A stretch of DNA of 64,000 bases from CAVVEQ01 sp963747315. Lineage in GTDB: Bacteria; Chloroflexota; Anaerolineae; Anaerolineales; Anaerolineaceae. The number at the start of each line of letters is the position of its first letter. The stretch's first letter is position 1. This document shows, piece by piece, positions 25,416 to 35,092 of this stretch. The stretch spans positions 372,001 through 436,000 of the forward strand of contig CAVVEQ010000006.1 in NCBI GenBank assembly GCA_963747315.1, read 5' to 3'. The position numbers and the translations under genes were made by a program. The notes beneath the pieces were generated by a model. The model saw only the letters and a list, made by a program, of their open reading frames with translations, had not been told where the DNA came from and made no database searches.

Positions 25416-28205
25416 TCATTCCCGGTATTCCGATACGGGTTTCATCTCACCCCAGTTCAACCCCCAGCGCGCGTCCGTGGTCAACGGGATGCTCAACGAG
25501 TAAGCACTCTCCATAACACCCTGCACAACTTCCGCTGTCCGGTTCAATTCCTTCTTGGGGCACTCCAACAACAGCTCATCGTGTACTTGCAGCAGCATCT
25601 TGGCGGCCAATCCTGCCTCCTGCAGCGCAGAGGGCATCCGGATCATGGCAAGCTTCAGGATATCCGCAGCAGTTCCCTGGATGGGGGAGTTGATCGCCTC
25701 CCGCTCAGCCCGGGCGCGGATATTCTGGTTTCCGCCACTTTTTAGCTGCGGGAAGTAGCGCCGTCTGCCCAGCTTGGTCTCGGTGTAGCCATCCTGAGTG
25801 GCCGAGCGGCGGATGCCATCCAGGTATTTTTTCACTCCCGGGAAATGTTCAAAATATTCCCGCACGAAGTTTTCCGCTTCCGCCAGGGTAAGATCGGTGC
25901 TGCGTGTCAAACCAAAGGCGCTCATACCGTAGATCAGACCAAAGTTCACCGCCTTGGCATGCCGGCGCTGATCCTTGGTGACCTGTTCCAATGGGATGCC
26001 CAGGATGGCCGCCGCGGTGGCGGCATGGATATCCTCTCCGGCACGGAACGCCTCGAGCATGGCTTCATCGCCAGACATATCCGCCACGATGCGCAGCTCG
26101 ATCTGGGAATAATCCACCGAAAGCAGGTAGCAGCCTTCATCAGCTATGAACCCACAGCGCACCTTGCGTCCGATCTCGGTGCGGGTGGGAATATTCTGCA
26201 GGTTCGGGTTATTCGAGGAAAGCCTCCCCGTCACCGCGCCAGTTTGAGAATACGAAGTGTGGATTCGCCCCGTAAATGGATTTACCTGCTGCGGCAGCGC
26301 CAGGAGGTAGGTGGATTGCAGCTTTGCGAGCTCGCGGTATTCCAATATGGCTTCGATGATCGCGTGGCTGCCGCGCAGCTCTTCGAGGATATCCGCCGAG
26401 GTGGAATAAAAGCCCGTCGCCGTGCGCCAGCGCGGGTCGGCGGGAAGCTTCAATTCCTCAAATAGCACCTTGGATAGCTGCTGCGTGGAATTGATGTTCA
26501 ACGGGTGCCCGGCCAGCTCCTGAATCTTTCCATCCAGTTCTCCCAGCCGAACCTGGATCTCGTCGGACATGTTCTTCAGGAATTCCCGGTCCAGGCGGAT
26601 GCCGTTCATTTCCATTTGAGCCAGAACAGGAACCAGCGGAACCTCCAACTCGCAGAGCACCTGGCTGCTGCGTCCGCGGTTCTCCAGCCGTTTCTGCATA
26701 ACCGGAACCAACCTCAGGCTCACCTCGGCATCCGCGGCAGCATAGGGAGCCGCTTGCTCAATGGGAACCAGGTCCATGGTTTTTTGGTTTTTCCCCGTGC
26801 CGATCAGCTCCTGGATATGCGTCATGGAGATATCCAGGTAGGTCTCCGCCATTTCCTTCAAGCCAAGGTTATGAGAATCGGGATCAGAGATCCATTCGGC
26901 CAACATGGTGTCGTAGGCAAGCATGGATGGCGAAAGACCGTGGCGCATGAGCACCAGGCAATCGAACTTGAGATTGTGCCCGGTCTTGGCCTTGCCAAGA
27001 TCGGTCATCAACGGGGTAAGGGCGGTAATCACGGTCTGAAGCGGGAGCTGATCCCCGGCAGCATGCCCAACAGGAATGTAATACCCCTTTCCCTCAGCAC
27101 CTGAGAGGGAGATTCCCACCAGTTTAGCGGACATCGGGTCCAGGGAAGTGGTTTCGGTATCCAATGCGATCATCGGGCTTTTAGCAAGATCGCCAAGCAT
27201 GGCAGCCATGGCAGCTTCGCTCCGCACTGTGATCACTTCGGGGAAATAGGTTCCCGGTTTGCCCACCTTGGTCACCGGTTGCCCGAACAGTTCCATCTGG
27301 CTGCCCTTCGGTTCGGTCACCCCGTTGGTGTTCTTCAGGCGGTGCAATTCCGGGATCAATGAGCGAAATTCCAGCTCGCGGAACAGCGCTTCCACCGCGC
27401 TTATGCCCAATTGGTCCGTGCGGGCATGATCCAGATCCAGGGAAATGGTAATATCCGTGCGGATTGTCGCCAGGTCCTGGCTCAGGTAGGCATTCTCTTT
27501 GCCTTTTACCAGCAGCTCTCGGGTACGTTCCTTGATCTGATCCAGGTTTGCGTAGATCTCATCCAGGCTGGGATAATCCTGTAGCAGACCGACCGCGGTT
27601 TTTTCCCCCACACCTTTCACTCCCGGGTAGTTATCCGAGGTATCCCCCACCAGCGCCTTGTAATCGATCACCTGCTTGGGGGTCACCCCCAGCAACTCCA
27701 CCACGTCCTTTTCAAAAAAATCCCTGGATTCGGAGAGGCTTTTGCCGGGGAGGGAAACCACAACCCGGTCATTGACCAGTTGCAGCAAATCCTTATCCCC
27801 GGTGATGATCTTGACCCCCAACCCTTTTTCCACGGCCTGTATAGCCAAACTCCCAAGGATATCGTCCGCCTCCACGCCCTCTTTTTCCAGGCGCGGAATA
27901 TGGAAGGCATCCACCATCTGTCGGATGCGCTCGATCTGTTGGCGGAGTTCGTCGGGCATTTTCGCCCGGGTGGCTTTGTAATCCGGGTAGAGCTCGTTCC
28001 GGAAGGTTTTACCCGTGTCGAAAGCCACCGCCAGGTATTCCGGCTTCCACTGGTAGAGGATTCGCAGCAGCACTGAGGCAAATCCGTAGATCCCGGCTGT
28101 GGGCTCACCGGCCGCAGTTTGGAAGCGCGAACCGGTGGTGGAAAGAGCAAAGTAAGTGCGGTAGGCAAGAGCATGCCCATCGATCAGATAAAGGGTGGGA
28201 GGCAT
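25416..28205 (-). CDS. polA: DNA polymerase I
   Basis: 929 residues with all three domains. The N-terminal 5'-3' exonuclease (~1-290) has YLIDGHALAYR and GVEADDILG. The 3'-5' exonuclease (~320-500) keeps its acidic residues (ALDTETTSLD, NLKFDCL, YAAADAE), so proofreading should be active. The polymerase (~520-929) has motif A SVDYSQIELR, motif B KAVNFGLIYGMS and motif C QVHDELLLE. It fills gaps after RNA primer removal and in repair. The start at 28205 (MPPTLYLIDG) is preferred; a TTG at 28232 would add nine residues. It sits 23 bp after the receiver/transposase-like gene and upstream of the TPR gene. Confidence 0.97.
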   Translation of the reverse strand: MPPTLYLIDGHALAYRTYFALSTTGSRFQTAAGEPTAGIYGFASVLLRILYQWKPEYLAVAFDTGKTFRNELYPDYKATRAKMPDELRQQIERIRQMVDAFHIPRLEKEGVEADDILGSLAIQAVEKGLGVKIITGDKDLLQLVNDRVVVSLPGKSLSESRDFFEKDVVELLGVTPKQVIDYKALVGDTSDNYPGVKGVGEKTAVGLLQDYPSLDEIYANLDQIKERTRELLVKGKENAYLSQDLATIRTDITISLDLDHARTDQLGISAVEALFRELEFRSLIPELHRLKNTNGVTEPKGSQMELFGQPVTKVGKPGTYFPEVITVRSEAAMAAMLGDLAKSPMIALDTETTSLDPMSAKLVGISLSGAEGKGYYIPVGHAAGDQLPLQTVITALTPLMTDLGKAKTGHNLKFDCLVLMRHGLSPSMLAYDTMLAEWISDPDSHNLGLKEMAETYLDISMTHIQELIGTGKNQKTMDLVPIEQAAPYAAADAEVSLRLVPVMQKRLENRGRSSQVLCELEVPLVPVLAQMEMNGIRLDREFLKNMSDEIQVRLGELDGKIQELAGHPLNINSTQQLSKVLFEELKLPADPRWRTATGFYSTSADILEELRGSHAIIEAILEYRELAKLQSTYLLALPQQVNPFTGRIHTSYSQTGAVTGRLSSNNPNLQNIPTRTEIGRKVRCGFIADEGCYLLSVDYSQIELRIVADMSGDEAMLEAFRAGEDIHAATAAAILGIPLEQVTKDQRRHAKAVNFGLIYGMSAFGLTRSTDLTLAEAENFVREYFEHFPGVKKYLDGIRRSATQDGYTETKLGRRRYFPQLKSGGNQNIRARAEREAINSPIQGTAADILKLAMIRMPSALQEAGLAAKMLLQVHDELLLECPKKELNRTAEVVQGVMESAYSLSIPLTTDARWGLNWGEMKPVSEYRE

Positions 28206-28228
28206 TGGGATCTCTTTTCGGGAAAAAA

Positions 28229-30173
28229 TCAACGGCGAAGGTGCCGGATGAAAGCGTTCAGCTCGTTCTGGTCTGGCGGGTCATTCGGGTTGATTTTCAG
28301 GAAATCATCCGCCCAGAATAGTGGTTTTTCCGGATCCAGCGCCATTTGAGGGTAATTGGCCGCCACAAGGCGGGTGGTGGCATCCTGCAGGGCGACCACG
28401 ATCAGATCGTCCTTTTGGTCCGGTGCGGCGATCAATCCTATGCGCACGAACTCCGGCCGGACTGCCAGCGCGTCCACTTCCCAGTTCATCGATTGACACA
28501 CCTGCGGGATCCAGGTTCCCAGTTCAGCGGCGAGTTTCCCGGTCAGGAATACACGCGGGTCAGCGGGAACAAGCAGGAACACCCGCAGGTCGCCAGTTCC
28601 CCCCTCAGGGGTGCCCTTCAACTCCAGCTCTGCGGTGGTGACGTTTTGGGCAGCTTCCTGGTCGACCTGGATTTCATCCGGATTCGACTCGGCGACCATC
28701 GGCTCATCAACCGGCGAACCCTCCAATGAACCAGCCACCTCCGGTTCCACTTCGCTGGAAGCGGTTGATGTCTCAGTTTTTCCGGCAGACTCGTCCCAGG
28801 GAAATGTTGAGGGGTTCCCATCTGTTATCGCCTCGCGGGACGCTTCGGATACGCCGCCAGCCATGGCTACCGCCCCGGCAGCAAGCCAGGGGTACTCTTC
28901 CGCCTCGCCGGGGGTTTCACTATCTAGTCCCGGGTCAGAAAGCGGAAAATCCTCTTCAATATTTAATTCAGACGGCATCACTCCCGGGAGGGATTCCATC
29001 ACCACCCCGGTTTCTGGCATCGCCTGTTCGGTGATTGCTGCCGGGATTTCCATCCCGGTTTCCTCTTCCGGGAGGGGAGGGGTGGCCAACTCTTCTGGTG
29101 TGGCCGCATCACCAGGTTCCACGATCTCTCCTGGTGGGTTGGATTCTACTCCAACCACATCGCCTGCTTCCGGCCACCAGGCTTGCGTGACCTCCTCGGG
29201 TTTAACCGGCGGGTTACGGCGACTTTCCGCCAGCTGCTTGCGCAGACGCTCTGCCTGCTCACGGATCACGGAATACGAAGAGTCCGCGTCATAGGTCAAA
29301 ACGAGGAATTTGTCAGTATCGACCCCGGAAGCAAAGAGCAGCTCATTGCCTGTGCCTTGCTGCGGCGGAATGTAACGAATCAACTCGCGCGCCTCACTGG
29401 CCTGGAATCGTTCGGATACTTCACGGGCGAATTTTTTCTGCCTTTCGCCATCGATCTCCCCGCTGGTGGCGATCACCTCTCCCCTGCTGATAAGGATGGC
29501 GGAACGGGCAGTCGATTCGGAGAACCATTTTGCCAGCTCCTCCATTTCGAGGAATTGCTCCGGCGGGATTTCCTGCAGGGCGCCGGTGTTCTTCTTGGGT
29601 CCGGTCTGGACGCTGATCTGGGACTGGGTTTTGGCAACCACATCCTCCAGCGGGAGCACCAGGGTATCGGGGAAATCATCCCCCATACCAGCTGGAAGAT
29701 TATCGGAATCCCAATCTATCTTCGCGATCTCTTCCCCCATGATATCGCTGAAATTGATTGGGAGATTCCTCCTGGAAAGGTGTTTCGCTGGGTTCTGAGG
29801 TGCCTGGCGCTGCTGGTCGGAGTAAATCACGGATGATATCCAGCAGGTCCGGGATAAATACCGGTTTATTAATGAAGTTATCTGCGCCGCAATCCGCCAG
29901 AGTGAGCGTCGAGAAAGGATCGGTGGGTGGAATGACAAGGACCCTCACATCGGGATGTTTCAATCGGATCGCATCCACCAGGGACGACAGCGGCAGGTCT
30001 GAGATCAGCGAGTCGATAATGGCAACATCGAAGGACAGGTTCCCAATCGAAGCCAGCACATCGGCACCGCTGGCGGCCAATTGCACGGTGAAACCGCCCG
30101 TATCCTGAAGCCCCGTGCGCAGCGTTTCGCCGAAGGCGGTATCAGGGGAGGCTGCCAGAATGTATTTGGCCAT
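28229..30173 (-). CDS. Receiver protein with roadblock-like region and C-terminal IS200/IS605 TnpA-like domain (frameshifted)
   Basis: About 647 residues after removal of one base from the A3 at 29751-29753, joining EESPNQ to FSDIMGEE. Residues ~1-120 are a receiver fold: Asp54 (AIIDSLI) and the Lys of NFINKPV are kept, but the strand-1 acidic pair is reduced (LAASPD). Residues ~209-318 (ARSAILISRGEVIATSG) resemble a roadblock/LC7 fold. A ~200-residue acidic, Pro-rich linker follows. The last ~123 residues (28232-28600) match TnpA: FLTGKLA, WEVDALAVRPE, then a helix with ALQDATTRLVAANYPQ. The catalytic HUH (His-x-His) is replaced by Phe-Val-Arg at 28442-28450, so it cannot be an active transposase. 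Role unknown; regulation or DNA hairpin binding is inference. Confidence 0.7.
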
Positions 30174-30179
30174 ATGGTG

Positions 30180-30208
30180 AGTTTATCACGCCCTTGAATG
30201 CGAGGCAA
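30180..30208 (-). promoter_or_regulatory. Promoter of the receiver/TnpA-like gene, leaderless arrangement
   Basis: TTGCCT (30203-30208), 17 bp, TAAACT (30180-30185), then 6 nt to the ATG at 30173. The transcript should start at the initiation codon. A TATAAT for the divergent wecC lies at 30256-30261. Confidence 0.55.
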
Positions 30209-30292
30209 GCAAAGAACGGCAGGTCGCCAGACTCCCGGCTGGCAGATCGAATGGGATATAATCCCTCAAGGAATATACATCGAGGGATCATT

Positions 30293-31567
30293 GTGGAATA
30301 CCGAAAAATCTGTGTGATCGGGCTTGGTTATATCGGGTTGCCCACCGCCTGTACCTTCGCAGACCGGGGGATTGAGGTGATCGGTGTCGATAACAATCCG
30401 GAGATAATCACCGGCCTGAAGCAGGGAAAACTGCATCTTTTCGAGCCCGGCCTGGAGGAGTTGGTTCAGCGGGTTTTAGCCACAGGTAAGCTGCGAGTGA
30501 GCAGCCAGCCGGAATCCGCCGACGCATTCATCGTTGCCGTACCCACCCCCTTTCACGCCGGCAAGAAGGCGGATATGCGTTTCGTCCGCTCCGCTTGTGA
30601 ATCGATCACCCCGCATCTGCGCAAGGGCAGCCTGGTGGTTCTGGAATCCACCTCTCCGCCGCGCACGACCTCCGACCTTGCTTTGCCGATCCTGGAAGGC
30701 TCCGGATTGCAGGCAGGATCGGATTTCCTCCTGGCTTATTCCCCCGAGCGCGTCCTGCCCGGCAGGATTTTGCATGAGCTTGTGGAGAATGCGCGCGTTA
30801 TAGGCGGGATCGATGCCGCCTCGGCTCAGGCTGGTTCTGATCTTTACCGTATCATCGTCAAAGGCCAGATCATCCAAACCGATGCCACAACCGCCGAAAT
30901 GGTCAAGCTGATGGAAAATACCTACCGGGATGTGAACATTGCGGTCGCCAACGAGTTTTCCCGCCTGGCGGAGCGCTTCAGTATCGATATCTGGGAAGCC
31001 ATCCGCATTGCCAACCTGCACCCGAGGGTGAGGATCCTCTCCCCCGGCCCCGGGGTGGGAGGGCACTGCATTTCTGTCGATCCCTGGTTCCTGGTCGAGT
31101 CCGCCCCGGATCTCACCCCCCTCATCCGCGCCGCCCGCGAAGTGAATGATTCACAGCCTGGGTTCGTCCTCAACCAGGTTCAAAAGATCCTTGGATCAGT
31201 GGAAGGAAAAACAGTCGCTGCATTTGGGTTAGCCTACAAACCCGATGTGGATGATTTCCGCGAGAGCCCTGCAGTTCACATCGTGGACCTGCTTCAGAAA
31301 GCTGGCGCGAGAGTTCGTGTCCACGATCCATTCCTGAAAGGTGACTTGCCCGGGATCAAAACCTTCGCGACCGTGGCAGAAACCGTGCAAACCGCAAATC
31401 TGGTCCTGCTCTTGGTCAATCACTCCGCTTTTCACCAGATTAACCCACGCGAACTTCTCCCCATCACCTCCGCCCGTGTCGTCCTGGATACTGTCAACGG
31501 CTGGGATAAAACCGTCTGGGAAGACGCCGGATTCAAGGTTTTTCGACTTGGATCGGGGAAAGACTGA
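30293..31567 (+). CDS. wecC: UDP-N-acetyl-D-mannosamine dehydrogenase
   Basis: About 424 residues from a GTG at 30293, chosen because GAGGGAT lies 5-6 nt upstream and the family starts just before VIGLGYIGLPTA. It oxidises the C6 hydroxyl of UDP-ManNAc to a uronic acid with two NAD+. The Rossmann fold (GLGYIGLPTACTFADRG) is followed by the substrate domain; the catalytic Cys lies in GVGGHCISVDPWF, and FGLAYKPDVDDFRESPA marks the C-terminal domain. The next gene makes UDP-ManNAc, so the two form a ManNAcA pathway for a surface polysaccharide. They overlap by 1 bp. Confidence 0.93.
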   Translation: MEYRKICVIGLGYIGLPTACTFADRGIEVIGVDNNPEIITGLKQGKLHLFEPGLEELVQRVLATGKLRVSSQPESADAFIVAVPTPFHAGKKADMRFVRSACESITPHLRKGSLVVLESTSPPRTTSDLALPILEGSGLQAGSDFLLAYSPERVLPGRILHELVENARVIGGIDAASAQAGSDLYRIIVKGQIIQTDATTAEMVKLMENTYRDVNIAVANEFSRLAERFSIDIWEAIRIANLHPRVRILSPGPGVGGHCISVDPWFLVESAPDLTPLIRAAREVNDSQPGFVLNQVQKILGSVEGKTVAAFGLAYKPDVDDFRESPAVHIVDLLQKAGARVRVHDPFLKGDLPGIKTFATVAETVQTANLVLLLVNHSAFHQINPRELLPITSARVVLDTVNGWDKTVWEDAGFKVFRLGSGKD

Positions 31568-32706
31568 TGCTGCGCGTTCTTTCGATCTTCGGCACCCGGC
31601 CGGAAGCAGTGAAGATGGCTCCCGTGATCCGCGCGCTCCAGGCACACCCTGGGGTCGAATCTCGCATATGCGTCACAGCCCAGCACAGGGAAATGCTCGA
31701 CCAGGTGCTGGAAATCTTTGACCTTCACCCGGATTACGACCTGGATCTCATGCGCCACGACCAAACCCTGGCCGGGCTGACCGCCGAGATCTTCACCCGT
31801 CTGGATCCGGTACTTTCCGGTGAACCCTGGGACTGGGTGCTCGTCCAGGGCGATACCACCACAGTGATGGCTGCCGCTTTGAACGCTTTTTACCGCCGTA
31901 TCCGGGTGGGTCACGTGGAGGCCGGTTTGCGCACCGGCGACCGTTCCCAACCATTCCCGGAGGAGATCAACCGGCGGGTGGCAGGTGTGGTTGCCGACCT
32001 GCACTTTGCACCCACCTCCCGGGCTGTGGAGAACCTGCGCGCTGAAGTCATCGCAAATTGGCGGATCGCCCTAACCGGCAATCCTGTAATCGATGCACTC
32101 AATGAGATAAGTGGTAAACCATCACCCCCGGTCGTCACGGACTTCCTGGAATCCAAGAACATCGGTCCGGGCGGGAAACGTATGATCCTTATCACCGCGC
32201 ACCGGCGGGAGAACTTCGGCAGCGGGATCGAATCCATCTGCCTGGCCATCCGCGATATTGCATCGGCTTATCCCGCGGATCTGGAACTGGTTTACCCTGT
32301 GCACCTCAACCCGAACATCCAGGAACCGGTTCACCGCCTGCTGGCTGGTATTCCCAATATCACCCTGCTTCCTCCGGTGGAATACCTCTCCCTGGTGCAC
32401 CTGATGAAAGCCGCGGAGCTTGTGCTGACCGATTCCGGCGGTATCCAGGAGGAGGCCACTGGGCTGGGAAAACCTACCCTGGTTCTGCGCGAGGTCACCG
32501 AGCGACCGGAAGGGCTGGAGGCAGGCGTGCTCCTTTTGGTGGGTACCGACCGTGCACGGATCGTTGCCGAAACCGGACGATTATTGGAAGATCGGGAGGC
32601 TTACTTGCACATGGCGCGGGCATCCAACCCCTTCGGAGATGGGCATGCTGCTGAAAAGATCCTGGCTGCCCTTCTGGCATTCCGCGATCAATCCGCATCC
32701 AGCTAA
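31567..32706 (+). CDS. wecB: UDP-N-acetylglucosamine 2-epimerase (non-hydrolysing)
   Basis: 379 residues. It interconverts UDP-GlcNAc and UDP-ManNAc. Signature blocks: FGTRPEAVKMAPVIRAL at the N-terminus, GDTTTVMAA, VEAGLRTGD, TAHRRENFG and the C-terminal DSGGIQEEATGLGKP. The start overlaps the wecC stop (TGATG) and its stop overlaps the start of the glycosyltransferase, so the three are co-translated. The pair WecB-WecC supplies UDP-ManNAcA for an extracellular glycan. Confidence 0.95.
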   Translation: MLRVLSIFGTRPEAVKMAPVIRALQAHPGVESRICVTAQHREMLDQVLEIFDLHPDYDLDLMRHDQTLAGLTAEIFTRLDPVLSGEPWDWVLVQGDTTTVMAAALNAFYRRIRVGHVEAGLRTGDRSQPFPEEINRRVAGVVADLHFAPTSRAVENLRAEVIANWRIALTGNPVIDALNEISGKPSPPVVTDFLESKNIGPGGKRMILITAHRRENFGSGIESICLAIRDIASAYPADLELVYPVHLNPNIQEPVHRLLAGIPNITLLPPVEYLSLVHLMKAAELVLTDSGGIQEEATGLGKPTLVLREVTERPEGLEAGVLLLVGTDRARIVAETGRLLEDREAYLHMARASNPFGDGHAAEKILAALLAFRDQSASS

Positions 32707-33721
32707 TGAACCATAAGATCTGCATTCTGCCCGAGCACCGTGGAGTAGGCGGTCCGGCTTCCTTCCGTGAGCGGATCATTTCAGGGTTATCCCGGGAGGG
32801 ATGCCAGGTCGTCACCGACCCGCTCGAAGCCGGAATTGCAGCCATCCTGGTGATCGGCGGCACCCGCCGTCTGGACCAGCTTTGGCAGGCACGCCGCAAA
32901 GGCACCCGCATCGTTCAGCGGTTGAACGGCATTAACTGGGTTCACCGTAAAACCCGCACGGGACTGCGTCATTACCTCCGCAGCGAGGTGAATAACTGGA
33001 TTCTCGCCACGATCCGCGGCAGGCTCGCCGATCATATCGTTTATCAGAGTGCATTTACCGCGGAATGGTGGACTGGCGCATTCGGGAAAACTCCCTATCC
33101 ATTCACGGTAATCCACAACGGCGTGGACCTTGAGGAATACTCCCCATCACCGAAAGCAGCCCTTCCCGCAGATTCGATCAGGTTGCTCGTAGTGGAAGGC
33201 CGCTTTGGGGGCGGATACGAGGTGGGGCTCGAGAACGCGGTGCGGTTCTCGCAGGCATTGAACGAAAGGGAGAGAAGGAAGTACAGCTCATCCTTGCGGG
33301 CGATCCCGGAAAATCGTTGCCCGCGAAAAACAGCCACCTGGACTTTCTCGACTGGAAGGGTATTGTCGCCAGGAAGGACCTTCCCTTACTTTATCGTTCT
33401 GCCCACCTGCTTTTCTCTGCCGATATCCGCGCTTCCTGTCCCAACTCGGTCATCGAAGCCCTGGCTTGCGGCCTGCCAGTCGCCGGATACGATACCGGCG
33501 CGCTCCTGGAACTGGTGGGAGAAAGGGCAGGTTCCATCCAGCCATACGGTACCGACTTCACCCGGCTTCAACCGGCTGATCCCGATCCGCTGGCAGGATC
33601 CGCTTTGCGCGTTCTCGACTCTTGGGAACAAAGCAGTAAAGCTGCCCGTTTCCGGGCTGAGTCGTTTTTCAGCCTCAATGCGATGGTGCGAAAATACCTG
33701 GAAGTGCTGCTGCCCGTTTGA
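32706..33721 (+). CDS. Glycosyltransferase family 4/1 type (frameshifted)
   Basis: About 338 residues after adding one base around 33265-33275, which joins FSQALNERE to KEVQLILAGDPGKS. The N-terminal domain (HRGVGGPASFRERI) and the linker HNGVDLEEYSP are typical of GT-B retaining enzymes; the C-terminal domain, in the second frame, has the donor-binding SCPNSVIEALACGLPVAGYDTGALLELV block with the conserved Glu. The part between is compressed compared with usual members. It probably adds a sugar to the polysaccharide whose ManNAcA precursor is made by the two genes upstream. Acceptor and donor are unknown. Confidence 0.85.
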
Positions 33722-33753
33722 TCCTTTCACCATTTAAAAACCTAGGAACGCTC

Positions 33754-35046
33754 ATGATTCACCCCTACGAAAAACAGATCGCTACCCTGACTTCGCATCA
33801 TTTCTCCGGACTCCCAACCGGGAATGGGCTAACCTACCCGAATTATGAAGGCCGCAATCTGGCAAACCTCCCTGCTTCCATCTGCAACTGGCTGGGAGTA
33901 CCCCCGCTTGGTTCATCCGGGTTGGATCCCGAATACCATACGCGTTTTCCCGGAAAATTTGAAAAGATTGTGTTCTTTCTGATCGACGGGATGGGAATGC
34001 GCTTCCTGCAACGCTGTCTGAGGGATGGAGATCTATCCAGGCAGGCACCGATCTGGAATCATCTGGCAGGCCTGGGTGAAGTCCACGCGCTTTCGAGCAC
34101 CTGTCCCAGTACCACTTCCAGCGCGCTCACCAGCCTGTGGACCGGCGTGACCCCCGCCGAGCATGGGGTGATCGGTTACGAGATGTGGCTCAAGGAATTC
34201 GGAATGGTTGTCAATATGGTTAATCACTCTCCTTCCGCATTCCCCGGTGATCCCGGCAGTCTGCGCCGGGCAGGATTCCGCCCTGAGAACTTCCTGCCTG
34301 TCCCCACCCTGGGCGCTCACCTTGCCCGTCACGGAGTTGAAACTCGCGTTTTTCAGCACCATACCCTCACCCACTCCGGACTTTCCAGCATGCTGATGGA
34401 AGGCGTGGAAATCTATCCCTATCTCACCCTGGCAGACCTTTGGATTTCTCTGCGGGATCTGCTTGAAAACTGGCAGCAGGAGCCGCTTTACACCTATGTC
34501 TACTGGTCAGATTTTGACCTGCTGCAGCATCGCTTTTCTTCCACCAACCCGCGCGCCGAGTACGAATTCATCCAGTTCAGCCGCCAGCTTGGGGATTTTA
34601 TTTCTGGTCTTTCTTCCACCAGCCGCCGCAACACCCTCTTTCTCTTCGCTGCCGATCACGGTCAGATCCCTACTCCGCAGGCGGCAGACCGCGAACTTGC
34701 ACGTCACCCTGAATTAAAGAAATGCCTGGCGATGCAGCCAACCTGTGAAAACCGCCTCGCGTTTCTCTACCTTCGCCCGGGCAAAGAGCCAACTCTGAGG
34801 GACTACGTACAGTCAACCTGGGGGGAGGATTACTTATTGATTCCCTCAACCGAGGCTGTCCAATCCGGGCTTTTTGGAAGAGGCAGCCTGCATCCAGCGC
34901 TTTCCGATCGTGTGGGCGACCTGGTCGCGGTTGCCCTCGGCGAGGCTTACTGGTGGTGGAGCAACCGCGAGAACCGCCAGGTAAGCCGCCACGGAGGGTT
35001 GAGCCCGGAGGAGATGCTGATCCCATTGCTGCTCTGCACTCTTTAA
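33754..35046 (+). CDS. Alkaline-phosphatase-superfamily phosphodiesterase (nucleotide pyrophosphatase type)
   Basis: About 430 residues from the ATG at 33754, preceded by TAGGAACG; a TTG at 33718 would overlap the upstream stop. Metal-binding blocks of the type I phosphodiesterase/NPP family are visible: FFLIDGMGMRF (first Asp), STCPSTTSSALTSLWTG with the catalytic Thr/Ser, HGVIGYEMW, VYWSDFDLLQHRF and FAADHGQI. No signal peptide is seen, so it should act inside the cell. The substrate may be a nucleotide sugar, a phosphonate or a phospholipid-like ester; its place after glycan genes is only a hint. Confidence 0.85.
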   Translation: MIHPYEKQIATLTSHHFSGLPTGNGLTYPNYEGRNLANLPASICNWLGVPPLGSSGLDPEYHTRFPGKFEKIVFFLIDGMGMRFLQRCLRDGDLSRQAPIWNHLAGLGEVHALSSTCPSTTSSALTSLWTGVTPAEHGVIGYEMWLKEFGMVVNMVNHSPSAFPGDPGSLRRAGFRPENFLPVPTLGAHLARHGVETRVFQHHTLTHSGLSSMLMEGVEIYPYLTLADLWISLRDLLENWQQEPLYTYVYWSDFDLLQHRFSSTNPRAEYEFIQFSRQLGDFISGLSSTSRRNTLFLFAADHGQIPTPQAADRELARHPELKKCLAMQPTCENRLAFLYLRPGKEPTLRDYVQSTWGEDYLLIPSTEAVQSGLFGRGSLHPALSDRVGDLVAVALGEAYWWWSNRENRQVSRHGGLSPEEMLIPLLLCTL

Positions 35047-35074
35047 AACAAAACGGCGGGGGTTCTCCCCGCCG
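35044..35074 (-). terminator. Rho-independent terminator of the 42.6-35.1 kb minus-strand gene run
   Basis: An 8-bp G/C stem (35054-35061 with 35067-35074), 5-nt loop, followed on the minus strand by TTTTGTTTTA. On the plus strand it sits just after the phosphodiesterase stop but has only a weak T-rich tail. Confidence 0.8.
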
Positions 35075-35092
35075 CAATCATTATTTGGAGGA

